This document shows, in pieces, positions 6,142 to 14,147 of a DNA stretch of 14,180 nucleotides. The stretch lies in NCBI GenBank assembly GCA_900765575.1, contig CAAFRW010000148.1:1-14180 (forward strand), written 5' to 3'. Within the stretch, counting starts at the first letter, position 1, and every line of letters starts with the position of its first letter. This DNA is from Bacteroidaceae bacterium (lineage in GTDB: Bacteria; Bacteroidota; Bacteroidia; Bacteroidales; Bacteroidaceae). The notes below the pieces were generated by a model. That model did no database searches. It saw only the letters and a program-made list of their open reading frames with translations, and was not told the DNA's origin. The translations under genes and the position numbers were made by a program.

Positions 6142-8373
6142 TTATTCTTCTTCATCCCTTTGATAACGGATGATATCCAACATTAACGGTATATCTTCTT
6201 TGGAAATTCCGTGGCGAATCAATTCTTCTTCGTCCTTAAGAATTTGCTCGATAAAAGTTTCCGGGTTTTCTTGCATCCGGCTACCCTGTATGTATAAACG
6301 GGCTGCTTTATCTATATTTTTTAAACTCCAAGCTACATGCCCTGCATTTAAGAAATCCAATTCCTGAGGTTTGGGCTGGCTTAGCAGTTTCTCATAATAC
6401 TTCTCGGCCTGTTCCATCTTATTGGTTACAAATGAGCACCAGGCAATAGCCCGTTGCGCTTTAAGCGACTGCGGGTCAAGATATTCAACCTTAAAGAAAC
6501 GGGCAAAAGCTTCGTCATACCGTTTCAGTTCCGCATAACATTGCCCAATGTAGAGAAGCAAGGTCAAATCTTCCGGCTGCACCGCTTCCACCTTTTCATA
6601 GTAGGATAGTGCTTTGTCGGTTTCTTTCAATAAACGGTAGCACTGTGCTAAGTGGCGGTTAGTCCATACATTGTCCGCTTGGCGTATATCGGCTTGGATA
6701 TAGGCCTCTACTGCTTTATGGTAGTTCTTTGTTTTTTGATAGCAGAATCCCAGTTTCTGATAAATTTCCGCATCCTCTTTTCCCTGTTGTATAAGCTGTT
6801 TGAACTGGATAGCAGCTTCCGGATAATATCCTTTCTGGAAAAGATATTCCGTTATCTTAGCTTGTTGCTCCGGACTGCTTATCGATTCTTTTAAAACCGG
6901 GCAGTAAAACAGATTCAAAGAATTGTCGAATATATCCTTAAATTCATGACGGCGTGGATAGATTTTATAGAACCGGTATAAATCCTGTATATATTGCCGG
7001 CTGATTACATCCTGCCGCTTTTGCTCGGCTTCCTGGATGGGCAGGCCCGCTTTAAAGTCCTGCATATTTTGCTCACTCAAGTCGGCGGTATAAAGATTGC
7101 GTTGCGCAGCCGGAACCCGTTCCATGGTAAAGCAAAAAGAATATTTGTCCGAGTTGCAGAAAAAGGTGGTGTTCAGGATACTTTGAATCATGAAATTATT
7201 CTTTCTTTCCATCTCCGGAACACTCTGTATGACTGCCGAATGGTAAGGGTCGAAAGGATAGAACCAGTTGCCTATCTCCCGGAAGAACGGGAATGTTTTC
7301 AGTTGGGAGAATGTACTCATATATACATCGACCCCCTCCAATTGCATGTCTCCGAGTTCTTTCAGTTTGTTGCTTAAGTCCGATTCATCCTTCCATTCTT
7401 TCCAGTCCGGATTTTTATCGTTGGACAACAAATCATCTTCCAGCTCTTCCAATCCCAGTTTGGCATTGCGCATAAGGTCCGTCTTCTTCATTACTTCGGG
7501 AATAATCTCCTCGCGCATTTTTTTATCCACTTTTTGCGTTTCCCTGGTACGCAGCAGTTGTATCTGTATATCGGTAATATTGCGTAAAAAGTCCGGATTT
7601 TCATTGAGCAGACTGAAACGAGCTTTTACTTCCGGCTCATTATCCAATCGTTTTGGATTGTATATGCTCAAGAGAATAACGCCAACCAAAGCACGTTGGC
7701 TGACAAGAGGTTCAGAATGGTTGTACGCATCCATTAAAAACAGATACTTTTGGATATCGAAAATCTGTAAAGCTCCTAATGTGACGGCACTAATGAATAA
7801 AGCCAAATCATTGGGCTGCACCATTACGGAACTCAGTAAATTCTGAGCGGATTGGATGGTGTCGGAATCCCACATCGGAGAAGTCCACACCTTTTTAAAG
7901 AGTTCGGTACATGCCTGTTCGTGCCGGATACGTAGTTCTCGCATTTTCTCTTCCCGTTTCTCACCTTCGTGCAACAGTTGTGTAACGGCCGTATCCTCCG
8001 TGAAAGATTCCAACATAAGTTGGTATTCGGATAATGTATTGGGATTCTTTTTCTGTTCTCTAAGGCAAATATAGTAATATTCGGTAGAGATAATCTGGTT
8101 TAATGATACCATAATCCGGTCGTTTAAAACATACGATTTCCGGATTAAGTCATTATATAATTTCGCGCGTTGAGGGTCATCTATATTCTGCCGGAAGTAT
8201 TGCAGCATATAGCGATAAGCTGTTTGGATATCCTCGTAATCCGTGTGAAGGCTCCATTCGGGCGTTTCTTTTATATAGTTGGAAATTTCATCTAAGGCAT
8301 GTTTCAACTTCCTCTTCCCAAGTAAATCAGAGATATTCTTATGCAATCCGTATATTAAATATTCGTTCATCAT
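6142..8373 (-). CDS. Large cytoplasmic tetratricopeptide-repeat protein of unknown role
   Basis: The protein is 743 residues from the ATG at 8371-8373. The frame stays open to a TTG at 8398, but ATG-ATG at 8373/8370 preceded by an AAAGAAG-like purine run is the better start. There is no signal peptide or membrane helix, so it should be cytoplasmic. The last roughly 240 residues hold about six TPR units, visible from the spacing of phrases such as KLGFCYQKTKNYHKAVEAY, HLAQCYRLLKETDKALSYY, YIGQCYAELKRYDEAFARF and IAWCSFVTNKMEQAEKYY. The N-terminal roughly 500 residues are mostly helical-looking and charged, and I recognise no domain there. TPR regions bind other proteins, so a scaffold or adaptor role is plausible but unproven. 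It lies 86 bases after the porin stop on the same strand, so it may be read together with it. The product class is secure; the function is not known. Confidence 0.85.
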   Translation of the reverse strand: MMNEYLIYGLHKNISDLLGKRKLKHALDEISNYIKETPEWSLHTDYEDIQTAYRYMLQYFRQNIDDPQRAKLYNDLIRKSYVLNDRIMVSLNQIISTEYYYICLREQKKNPNTLSEYQLMLESFTEDTAVTQLLHEGEKREEKMRELRIRHEQACTELFKKVWTSPMWDSDTIQSAQNLLSSVMVQPNDLALFISAVTLGALQIFDIQKYLFLMDAYNHSEPLVSQRALVGVILLSIYNPKRLDNEPEVKARFSLLNENPDFLRNITDIQIQLLRTRETQKVDKKMREEIIPEVMKKTDLMRNAKLGLEELEDDLLSNDKNPDWKEWKDESDLSNKLKELGDMQLEGVDVYMSTFSQLKTFPFFREIGNWFYPFDPYHSAVIQSVPEMERKNNFMIQSILNTTFFCNSDKYSFCFTMERVPAAQRNLYTADLSEQNMQDFKAGLPIQEAEQKRQDVISRQYIQDLYRFYKIYPRRHEFKDIFDNSLNLFYCPVLKESISSPEQQAKITEYLFQKGYYPEAAIQFKQLIQQGKEDAEIYQKLGFCYQKTKNYHKAVEAYIQADIRQADNVWTNRHLAQCYRLLKETDKALSYYEKVEAVQPEDLTLLLYIGQCYAELKRYDEAFARFFKVEYLDPQSLKAQRAIAWCSFVTNKMEQAEKYYEKLLSQPKPQELDFLNAGHVAWSLKNIDKAARLYIQGSRMQENPETFIEQILKDEEELIRHGISKEDIPLMLDIIRYQRDEEE

Positions 8374-8459
8374 ACACGCTTCTTTATTATATAAAAACAA
8401 AAGTAAGCATTATTCTTTATCCGAATGGCTTAAATAATATTAAACTTCCCATTTGGCTA

Positions 8460-9527
8460 TTAGAAACGTATGTATAGCTGCATCTGCACAGTGTTATAAT
8501 GCGATTTGTTTATTTCCCGTTCGTTGCTATCCGTATAGGTCGCGTTGCTGGCATGTGTATAGTAGTAGGTGGCTTGCAACATCAGGTCTTTGCATAATTT
8601 GTAATTGAGAGCCATTGCATAGTTACTGTTCTGCGTATCAGCGGTTTTCTCGTCGCGGTACACATCCCAGATACCATATACTTTAAACTTCTTGGCAAAC
8701 GGCACCCCAACTGTTGCATACCATCCGTCCGCCTTTTCAGCATAACGGGCATCCGTTACTTTTCCTCCTTGCGAAGTGATGTATTCTGTACGCACTGTCC
8801 ATTTGTCTTCATACTTCAAACCGAATGCCATACGGTTCCTGTTTACTTTTACCTGATTGGCCGTATAACGTCCGGTCCAACCGAAAGCACCTATTTGCAG
8901 AGGTTTGATAGGGCTCACCCAAATGCCTCCGATTAAATCTTTGTTTTTGTTGGCATCGGAATGGTTGATACCTTGTCCGTTGAATACTCCCACCTGATAG
9001 TGAAACAGACGATGGGTAGAAGTTGGTAACAAATCGCCTTGCAACACAATACCGGCATCACGTCCGCCCGAAGAGTGCTCTCCTACACGGTCGCTGAAAC
9101 CGGACAGTTTCTGTACTACTTGTGAAAAGTTTCCCCACCCCACATTCCACGGGTTATAAGGATTTTCAAAGCTGAAAGGACGCTTCATCTGTCCGAAGCG
9201 TACGGTAAATTCAGGATATTTATTCCATTCTCCGTATGCATCGAGTAATCGCACTCCTTTATCTACTCCCGGTGCACCGCTGGCCTCTAACTGTACACGA
9301 TATTTCCAGTCTTTTAAAACATTTCCGTCCACATACAGACGCACCATTCTCAAGTCGAAGCCTCCGTTTGTTTGACTATTCTCGGGGTCTGTGTACATAT
9401 AACGTCCAATGAAATAGCCTCCAAGTTGCGGCATCGAAAAGATTTCAGATAAGGAAGTTTGGGCGGAGAGAGGTAACATGCAAAGTAGTGTAATGACTGA
9501 CGTGTAAAATCTGTTTTGGGTGTTCAT
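8460..9527 (-). CDS. Outer-membrane porin, phosphate-selective O/P type (Porin_O_P family)
   Basis: A 355-residue beta-barrel porin. It has a cleavable signal peptide (hydrophobic run about 8-20, likely cut after Ala22 in LPLSAQ), alternating-residue strands throughout, and a C-terminal strand ending in Phe (MQLYIRF), the usual outer-membrane assembly signal. Family-like segments are RLLDAYGEW (93-101) and VRFGQMKRPFSFENP (109-123), which resemble the barrel start of the OprO/OprP group. The family name comes from Pseudomonas phosphate and polyphosphate porins, but in Bacteroidetes the solute is usually untested, so phosphate specificity should not be assumed. It follows the substrate-binding lipoprotein gene by 158 bases on the same strand. 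A promoter-like element in the gap suggests it can also be transcribed alone. Confidence 0.87.
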   Translation of the reverse strand: MNTQNRFYTSVITLLCMLPLSAQTSLSEIFSMPQLGGYFIGRYMYTDPENSQTNGGFDLRMVRLYVDGNVLKDWKYRVQLEASGAPGVDKGVRLLDAYGEWNKYPEFTVRFGQMKRPFSFENPYNPWNVGWGNFSQVVQKLSGFSDRVGEHSSGGRDAGIVLQGDLLPTSTHRLFHYQVGVFNGQGINHSDANKNKDLIGGIWVSPIKPLQIGAFGWTGRYTANQVKVNRNRMAFGLKYEDKWTVRTEYITSQGGKVTDARYAEKADGWYATVGVPFAKKFKVYGIWDVYRDEKTADTQNSNYAMALNYKLCKDLMLQATYYYTHASNATYTDSNEREINKSHYNTVQMQLYIRF

Positions 9528-9543
9528 AGCGTCTAAAACTTAA

Positions 9544-9574
9544 TTAAATTAAAACTGTCTTGTCTGTTTCCAAA
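9544..9574 (-). promoter_or_regulatory. Putative Bacteroides-type promoter for the porin gene
   Basis: On the - strand, TTTG (9571-9574) is followed by exactly 19 bases and then TAATTTAA (9544-9551). This matches the Bacteroides sigma-ABfr consensus of a -33 TTTG and a -7 TAnnTTTG at six of the eight -7 positions (counting the two free ones) with the expected spacing. The start of transcription would fall only about 10 bases before the ATG, a short leader, so the call is tentative. Confidence 0.35.
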
Positions 9575-9685
9575 CCGGTTGCGAGGCAAAGCAACTTGTA
9601 TTCTTCTTGCATTCTTTCCCCGTATCGGAATCATCATGCAGACAAACTCCGTTTGTATTTTTCGTGTATGCAGGCAGACCGCTTG

Positions 9686-10642
9686 CTACATCGATTCATT
9701 TATTTCTTTATAAATTTGGTCTATTACCGAATTGTCCATCCGGTAATTGGAATAAGATTTCGGTAGAAAATCATTTTCCAGCATCCACTGAATGATTTCT
9801 TTTGTTTGGGCTACAGATAGTTTAGATGTTTTCTTAAAAGAAGGCAATTTCTGAGCAATACTATACAGTCCGGCAGTAGAAGCTGCCTTGGTCAGCCATT
9901 CCTCTTGCGGATGTTCATTCATATATTGTACGGCCAGGTTATATCCTATAATCAGTTTTTTGATATCTTCTTTTTTGGTGTTTAGTATCGAATCGGAAAA
10001 AGCGGTAACAGACAGGATAATAGGATAGGAAGAAGAACTGAGCAATACTTTGCATCCTTTTTGTACGGTGTTGGCAATATAAGGGTCTCTTAATACGGCT
10101 GCATCAATTTGCCCGTTTGATAACATTTGCATGCGGAGCTGTCCATTGTTTAGCTCCGGTTTATTGATATCATCTTGATTAATTTCTAATTTTTCTAATA
10201 CTTTATCGGCAAAAAATCCGGAGGATGAGGCGCGTGCCACACTCAGGCTTTTCTCCTTCAACTGTTCAGGTTTCGTAAAATTCGAATCGTTGGAGGCAAC
10301 AATATAATGTAACCCTTCGTTGGTCAGGGTTGGGACAATCTGAATACCCTGTTTTTGTTGAGTGAAAGCTTCTACAGGTGAAAGAATACTACCGTCCGTC
10401 TTTTTCTGCTGGAATAAAGTATCCCGATTTTTTTTCGATTCCATCGGCATCAGTTTCAGGTCTAAATCTAAAGAATCGTAAATACCCAGCTGTTGGGCAA
10501 CTACATAAGGAAGGATATCGGTTGAAGGAATATAACCGATTTTCAAGCTTTGTGTGTAGTCTTTTTCTTTTTTTCCTGAATGGCAAGCAGCCAAAAGCAA
10601 GAGGAGCAGTATACTACATAAAAGAGACGCTTTCTTTTTCAT
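9686..10642 (-). CDS. ABC-type substrate-binding lipoprotein (NMT1/SsuA/TauA-like)
   Basis: A 318-residue lipoprotein. It starts MKKK, has a strongly hydrophobic run at 6-17 and a lipobox L-A-A-C with Cys20. The mature part resembles the periplasmic binding fold used for nitrate, sulfonates, taurine and thiamine-pyrimidine precursors. LKIGYIPSTDILPYVVAQQ (33-51) with LGIYD (52-56) is the typical first strand and helix of that family. SLSVARASSSGFF (132-144) is the ligand-pocket loop region, and GQIDAAVLRDPY (177-188) matches the usual GxvDAa..w.P block. No permease or ATPase gene lies in the window, so its partner is elsewhere or it works differently. The porin gene follows in the same direction. 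Its ATG is only 24 bases after the pgk terminator hairpin, leaving little room for its own promoter. The ligand cannot be assigned. Confidence 0.82.
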   Translation of the reverse strand: MKKKASLLCSILLLLLLAACHSGKKEKDYTQSLKIGYIPSTDILPYVVAQQLGIYDSLDLDLKLMPMESKKNRDTLFQQKKTDGSILSPVEAFTQQKQGIQIVPTLTNEGLHYIVASNDSNFTKPEQLKEKSLSVARASSSGFFADKVLEKLEINQDDINKPELNNGQLRMQMLSNGQIDAAVLRDPYIANTVQKGCKVLLSSSSYPIILSVTAFSDSILNTKKEDIKKLIIGYNLAVQYMNEHPQEEWLTKAASTAGLYSIAQKLPSFKKTSKLSVAQTKEIIQWMLENDFLPKSYSNYRMDNSVIDQIYKEINESM

Positions 10643-10666
10643 TTTTATATATGGAATAAAGAGGAA

Positions 10667-10704
10667 AAGACTGTCTTAAAATAGAAATATCTTAAGACAG
10701 TCTT
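10667..10704 (-). terminator. Rho-independent-type terminator after pgk
   Basis: A 13-bp perfect inverted repeat: AAGACTGTCTTAA (10667-10679) and TTAAGACAGTCTT (10692-10704) around a 12-base loop. It begins 21 bases past the pgk stop. On the - strand the stem ends in TCTT and is followed by TTCC, giving a short T-run (TTTT) as expected for intrinsic termination. Each arm is itself nearly palindromic (AAGAC-T-GTCTT). Confidence 0.75.
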
Positions 10705-10725
10705 GGGTTATAAAAAATACAACTA

Positions 10726-11982
10726 CTAACCTTTGATAGCAGCAATACCCGGTAATACTTTACCCTCGATTGCTTCGAGCAAAGCGCCGCCACCGGTTGA
10801 TACGTATGATACGCCGTTTGCTAATCCGAACTTGTTAACACAAGCTACAGAGTCACCACCTCCGACAAGTGAGAAAGCACCGTTTTGAGTTGCCTTTACA
10901 ATAGCCTCACCTACAGCACGAGAACCGGAAGTGAAGTTATCGAATTCGAATACTCCGGTAGGTCCGTTCCAAAGGATGGTTTTAGAATCTTCAATTACTT
11001 TAGCGAATGCTTTTTCAGAATCAGGACCTATGTCCATACCTTCCCAACCATCAGGAATAGCATTAGACGGAACGATTTGAGTATTTGCATCATTAGAGAA
11101 AGCATCGGCAGCTTTAGAATCGCTCGCTAATACTAAATTAACACCTCTTTCTTTTGCTTTTTTCATGATGTCTAAAGCTAAATCCAATTTATCGTCTTCG
11201 CAAATAGAAGTACCGATTTGTCCGCCCAGAGCTTTCATAAAGGTATAAGTCATACCTCCGGCCAGAATCAGGTTGTCCACTTTAGTCAGCAGGTTTTCAA
11301 TGATTTCTATTTTAGAAGAAACCTTAGAACCACCCATGATGGCAGTAAACGGACGTTGGATATCGTTCATTACTTTATCTACAGCTTTAACTTCTTTTTC
11401 CATCAAATAGCCGAACATTTTGTGGTCAGCGTCGAAATAGTCGGCAATTAATGCCGTAGAAGCATGAGCACGGTGAGCTGTACCGAAAGCGTCGTTTACA
11501 TAACAGTCGGCATAAGAAGCAAGTACTTTAGTAAATTCTTTCTGGCTTTCTTTTATCGCTTTTTTAGCCGCTTTTTTCTCTTCATCCGAAGCGTCTTCTG
11601 CCAAGCCGCGTGGTTTACCTTCCTCTTCTGCGTAGAAACGAAGATTTTCCAGTAATAAAGCTTCGCCCGGTTTCAAAGCGGCAACTTGTGCCTGTGCTTT
11701 TTGGCAATCTTCTGCAAACTGAACATTTACACCCAAGAGCTCAGAAACGTGAGACAGGATATGTTTTAAAGAATATTTCGGATCCGGATTCTTTTTAGGA
11801 CGGCCCATGTGAGAAGCGATAATCAAGCTTCCACCGTCTGCTAAGATTTTTTTCAATGTTGGGAGAGCTCCACGGATACGAGTGTCATCGGTAATGTTAA
11901 AGTTCTCGTCTACCGGAACATTGAAGTCTACACGAACAAATGCCTTTTTACCGGCAAAATTGAAATTGTCAATTGTTTGCAT
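10726..11982 (-). CDS. pgk: Phosphoglycerate kinase
   Basis: Cytoplasmic glycolytic enzyme that converts 1,3-bisphosphoglycerate and ADP to 3-phosphoglycerate and ATP, reversibly. The 418-residue sequence carries the full set of family motifs: VRVDFNVP (16-23), DDTRIRGALPT (32-42), SHMGRP (57-62), LLENLRF (110-116), NDAFGTAHRAHAST (163-176), GGSKVSSK (217-224), NGPTGVFEF (339-347), GGGDSVA (374-380) and STGGGA (395-400). It is longer than a typical bacterial PGK (about 390-400) because of a charged insertion at about 122-150, rich in Lys, Glu and Ala, which I recall from other Bacteroidetes. The start ATG is the only sensible one, because the N-terminal strand begins at residue 11. The gene is bracketed by terminator-like hairpins on both sides and appears to be its own transcription unit. 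Confidence 0.98.
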   Translation of the reverse strand: MQTIDNFNFAGKKAFVRVDFNVPVDENFNITDDTRIRGALPTLKKILADGGSLIIASHMGRPKKNPDPKYSLKHILSHVSELLGVNVQFAEDCQKAQAQVAALKPGEALLLENLRFYAEEEGKPRGLAEDASDEEKKAAKKAIKESQKEFTKVLASYADCYVNDAFGTAHRAHASTALIADYFDADHKMFGYLMEKEVKAVDKVMNDIQRPFTAIMGGSKVSSKIEIIENLLTKVDNLILAGGMTYTFMKALGGQIGTSICEDDKLDLALDIMKKAKERGVNLVLASDSKAADAFSNDANTQIVPSNAIPDGWEGMDIGPDSEKAFAKVIEDSKTILWNGPTGVFEFDNFTSGSRAVGEAIVKATQNGAFSLVGGGDSVACVNKFGLANGVSYVSTGGGALLEAIEGKVLPGIAAIKG

Positions 11983-12006
11983 AATTTCTTTTTTTGTTAT
12001 TAATGT

Positions 12007-12038
12007 TTAGAATACCTATTCTTTATATTTGCCGCAAA
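12007..12038 (-). promoter_or_regulatory. Putative promoter for pgk
   Basis: On the - strand, TTTG (12035-12038) is followed after 20 bases by TATTCTAA (12007-12014), a partial match to the Bacteroides -7 TAnnTTTG. The leader would be roughly 20 bases, with an A-rich run just before the ATG. It sits between the nth hairpin and pgk, where a pgk promoter is expected. The -7 match is weak. Confidence 0.33.
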
Positions 12039-12053
12039 GTTATTAAATAATGA

Positions 12054-12105
12054 AGAATATACAGATAAAAAACACTTAATTGTTAGCTTTTTATCTCTAT
12101 ATTCT
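12054..12105 (-). terminator. Hairpin directly after nth, probable terminator
   Basis: Arms AGAATATACAGATAAAAA (12054-12071) and TTTTTATCTCTATATTCT (12088-12105) pair over 18 positions with a single mismatch (12062/12097), around a 16-base loop. The stem starts 2 bases after the nth TGA. It is AT-rich and the sequence beyond it on the - strand is T/A-rich (TTCATTATTTAAT), but there is no uninterrupted T-tract. It should end the MFS-nth transcript before pgk. Confidence 0.6.
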
Positions 12106-12106
12106 G

Positions 12107-12772
12107 TCATTTTTTTCGTGATTCATGTATGTTGTGCTCTTTTTTGTAATGTTTGCATAGCAATTGCAACCCACACTGTTCGCAGTGGGGAGCACGCGCG
12201 GTACAAGTGTACCGTCCGTGTAAAATGAGCCAGTGATGTGCGGTGGGAATAATGGATTCGGGTATGTATTTTACCAATTCCTTTTCAACGCTATAGGGGG
12301 TAGTGCAACGCTCCGGCACTAATCCTATCCGGTGACTGACTCTGAACACATGCGTATCTACGGCCATAGCCGCCTTGTTGAACACAACGGCTTGAATCAC
12401 GTTAGCTGTCTTTCGTCCTACTCCCGGAAGCTTAACCAAATCTTCCAGATTATCGGGAACCTCTCCGTGAAAGTCGTTTACCAGCATTCGGGCCATGCCT
12501 ACCAGATGTTTCGCTTTATTGTTGGGGTACGAAACACTTTTTATGTATTCGAATACCACTTCGGGAGTACTCGCAGCCAAGGCTTCGGGAGTTGGAAAAT
12601 CGTGGAACAGGGGAGGAGTGATTATGTTGACACGTTTGTCGGTACATTGTGCCGATAAAATCACTGCAATAAGCAGCTCATACGGATTCTTGTAATGAAG
12701 TTCCGTTTCAGCTATGGGGATTGCTTTCTGAAAGTAATCGATGACCAGATTATAGAATTCTTGTTTTTTCAT
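12107..12772 (-). CDS. nth: Endonuclease III (DNA glycosylase / AP lyase)
   Basis: Base-excision repair enzyme that removes oxidised pyrimidines and nicks abasic sites. The 221 residues match the family's usual length (about 210-220). The helix-hairpin-helix reads LPGVGRKTAN (115-124) with Lys121 as the expected catalytic nucleophile, followed by AVDTHVFR (137-144) with Asp139 as the catalytic acid. The C-terminal [4Fe-4S] cluster ligands are present with canonical spacing C-X6-C-X2-C-X5-C at Cys190, 197, 200 and 206. LSAQCTDKRVN (39-49) is the conserved N-terminal signature. The gene begins 4 bases after the MFS stop, so the two share a transcript. All key residues are intact and the enzyme should be active. 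Confidence 0.97.
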   Translation of the reverse strand: MKKQEFYNLVIDYFQKAIPIAETELHYKNPYELLIAVILSAQCTDKRVNIITPPLFHDFPTPEALAASTPEVVFEYIKSVSYPNNKAKHLVGMARMLVNDFHGEVPDNLEDLVKLPGVGRKTANVIQAVVFNKAAMAVDTHVFRVSHRIGLVPERCTTPYSVEKELVKYIPESIIPTAHHWLILHGRYTCTARAPHCEQCGLQLLCKHYKKEHNIHESRKK

Positions 12773-12776
12773 CGCT

Positions 12777-13973
12777 TTATCGTAATTTATTTTTATGAAA
12801 ATGAGGTGCTACTTTCAAATGGAAAAGGAAGGCAGAAACTATAGTCAGGCAAGCTCCGAACAGATAAGCTTTGTCAAAGGTGCTCACTTCGGCGATGTAG
12901 CCTCCTGCAAGCATGCCTATACCGATACCTACATCCCAGGATGTCAGGTAAGTAGAGGTGGCCGTAGCGCGCTGGTTATTAGGCGCCAGGTTCACGAATA
13001 AGGTATTGAATGCGGGGAACATGATGCCGAATCCCACTCCTAAAAGGAGGGCAACCAAATAAAAGGCTACAATGCATACATGCTCGTTCCATTGAATAAG
13101 GTGTACGCAGCTAGTCAACAAGAAGAAGCTAAAGATGACCAGATAGAAACCGAATGCAATGACCTGGGTAATTTTTCCTTTATCGACCAGCTTTCCGGAG
13201 AAGATACGCGAGATAGCCATTCCTATTGCCATAAATGTAAAGAAGAATCCCGTTTCGGTATGAAGCTGGATATTTTTGGCGTACATCGCTACATAATTGG
13301 TCGTCATGCCGTACGGGATGGATAACATTAACAAGACGATTCCCGCAGGAATTCCCTTCAGCAAGATAAAACGGTCTAATGAAACCGGCTCCCTCTTTAC
13401 CGGAGCTTTTTGGGGTGTTTTAACTAAGGATGCCATGATGAATCCAATCGTACACGAACCTAGTGAGGATAAAAAGATGGTATCGAAAGAGATACCGGCA
13501 TTATGCATAAACAAACCAACCATCGGACCTGTCGACATGGCAAAGTTATTCATTAACCCGTAATATCCCAATCCTTCGCCTCGTCGGGAAGAAGGCATGA
13601 TATCAATCACGATAGTGTTTCCTCCCACTGTTACCATTCCGAAAGAAAAACCTTGTATCACCCTATATATAATAAATAAGGTAAGTGTGCCGGCTAGCAA
13701 ATAGCCTATAAACAGAGAGGTGAAAATAAAGTAGGCAATGATATAAAGTGGCTTTCGTGAAAAGGAGTCGAGCAAGTATCCTGAAAACGGACGAATACAA
13801 AGGGCGGCAATCGTATAGCAGGATAGTACGATACCGATGGTAGAAGGAGTGGCGTGAAAGCTGTTTGTTAAATAAAACGGTAAGACAGGAATCAATAACC
13901 AAAAGCCGAAAAATAAAAGAAAATTAGCTGCTAATATGCAGCAATAACTGGGAGTTACTAAACGCTCTTTCAT
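12777..13973 (-). CDS. Major facilitator superfamily transporter, probable drug/metabolite exporter
   Basis: A 398-residue inner-membrane protein with about 12 hydrophobic segments in two halves, the standard MFS length. The loop between helices 2 and 3 reads RPFSGYLLDSFSRKPL (61-76), a variant of MFS motif A (G-x-L-x-D-r-x-G-R-k/r) lacking the usual glycine before the Arg. The second half has the matching SRIFSGKLVDKGKI. An FGMVTVGGNTIVIDIMP segment follows helix 4. These features resemble the drug-exporter-like branch, but no substrate can be assigned. It precedes nth by 4 bases, and upstream lies the pheS end. The start ATG at 13971-13973 gives a short Met-Lys-Glu-Arg cytoplasmic N-terminus before helix 1, as expected. 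Confidence 0.9.
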   Translation of the reverse strand: MKERLVTPSYCCILAANFLLFFGFWLLIPVLPFYLTNSFHATPSTIGIVLSCYTIAALCIRPFSGYLLDSFSRKPLYIIAYFIFTSLFIGYLLAGTLTLFIIYRVIQGFSFGMVTVGGNTIVIDIMPSSRRGEGLGYYGLMNNFAMSTGPMVGLFMHNAGISFDTIFLSSLGSCTIGFIMASLVKTPQKAPVKREPVSLDRFILLKGIPAGIVLLMLSIPYGMTTNYVAMYAKNIQLHTETGFFFTFMAIGMAISRIFSGKLVDKGKITQVIAFGFYLVIFSFFLLTSCVHLIQWNEHVCIVAFYLVALLLGVGFGIMFPAFNTLFVNLAPNNQRATATSTYLTSWDVGIGIGMLAGGYIAEVSTFDKAYLFGACLTIVSAFLFHLKVAPHFHKNKLR

Positions 13974-14001
13974 TGCTCTGATGTAGAATTATGTATTCTT
14001 T

Positions 14002-14064
14002 AAGCGCGGATTTCACGGATTCGTGCGGATGGTATATATCCTAGAGTCCGAGAAATCCGCGCTT
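14002..14064. repeat. Long palindrome with internal CGGAT repeats, candidate terminator or dispersed intergenic repeat
   Basis: AAGCGCGGATTTC (14002-14014) pairs perfectly over 13 bp with GAAATCCGCGCTT (14052-14064). After one mismatch, seven more pairs form, including one G-T (14016-14022 with 14044-14050), leaving a 21-base loop. The left arm and loop hold CGGAT three times (14007, 14016, 14026) at 9-10 base steps. It lies between pheS and the MFS gene. There is no T-run on the - strand after the stem (CTTAAAGAAT follows), so it may be a Rho-independent-like terminator for pheS or a copy of a palindromic intergenic repeat family. Confidence 0.55.
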
Positions 14065-14147
14065 CTGATTTTATTCTTGTGAAGTGCTTTTTACTGCAGC
14101 TATGGCTTCAAACGTATAGTTCTCTTAAGTGTAGGTAGCACGTAGCT

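Noticed and set aside
7268..7846. 192-codon open frame on the + strand opposite the TPR gene
   Set aside because: Ser-rich low-complexity translation with no recognisable motif, fully antisense to a coherent TPR protein.
8374..8400. TPR gene starting at a TTG at 8398-8400, adding nine residues
   Set aside because: Two ATG codons lie just downstream with a better purine-rich leader, and the extra residues show no domain or signal.
8421..8456. Possible porin terminator: CCGAATGG and CCATTTGG around a 20-base spacer
   Set aside because: Only eight pairs with one G-T, a long loop and no T-run. Too weak to call.
9642..9656. Small hairpin ACAAAC-TCC-GTTTGT between the binding-protein and porin genes
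   Set aside because: Six pairs, with T's following only on the + strand, where no gene ends. Likely chance.
10378..10659. 93-codon + strand frame opposite the start of the binding lipoprotein
   Set aside because: Antisense to a clear lipobox and binding-protein N-terminus, with no motif of its own.
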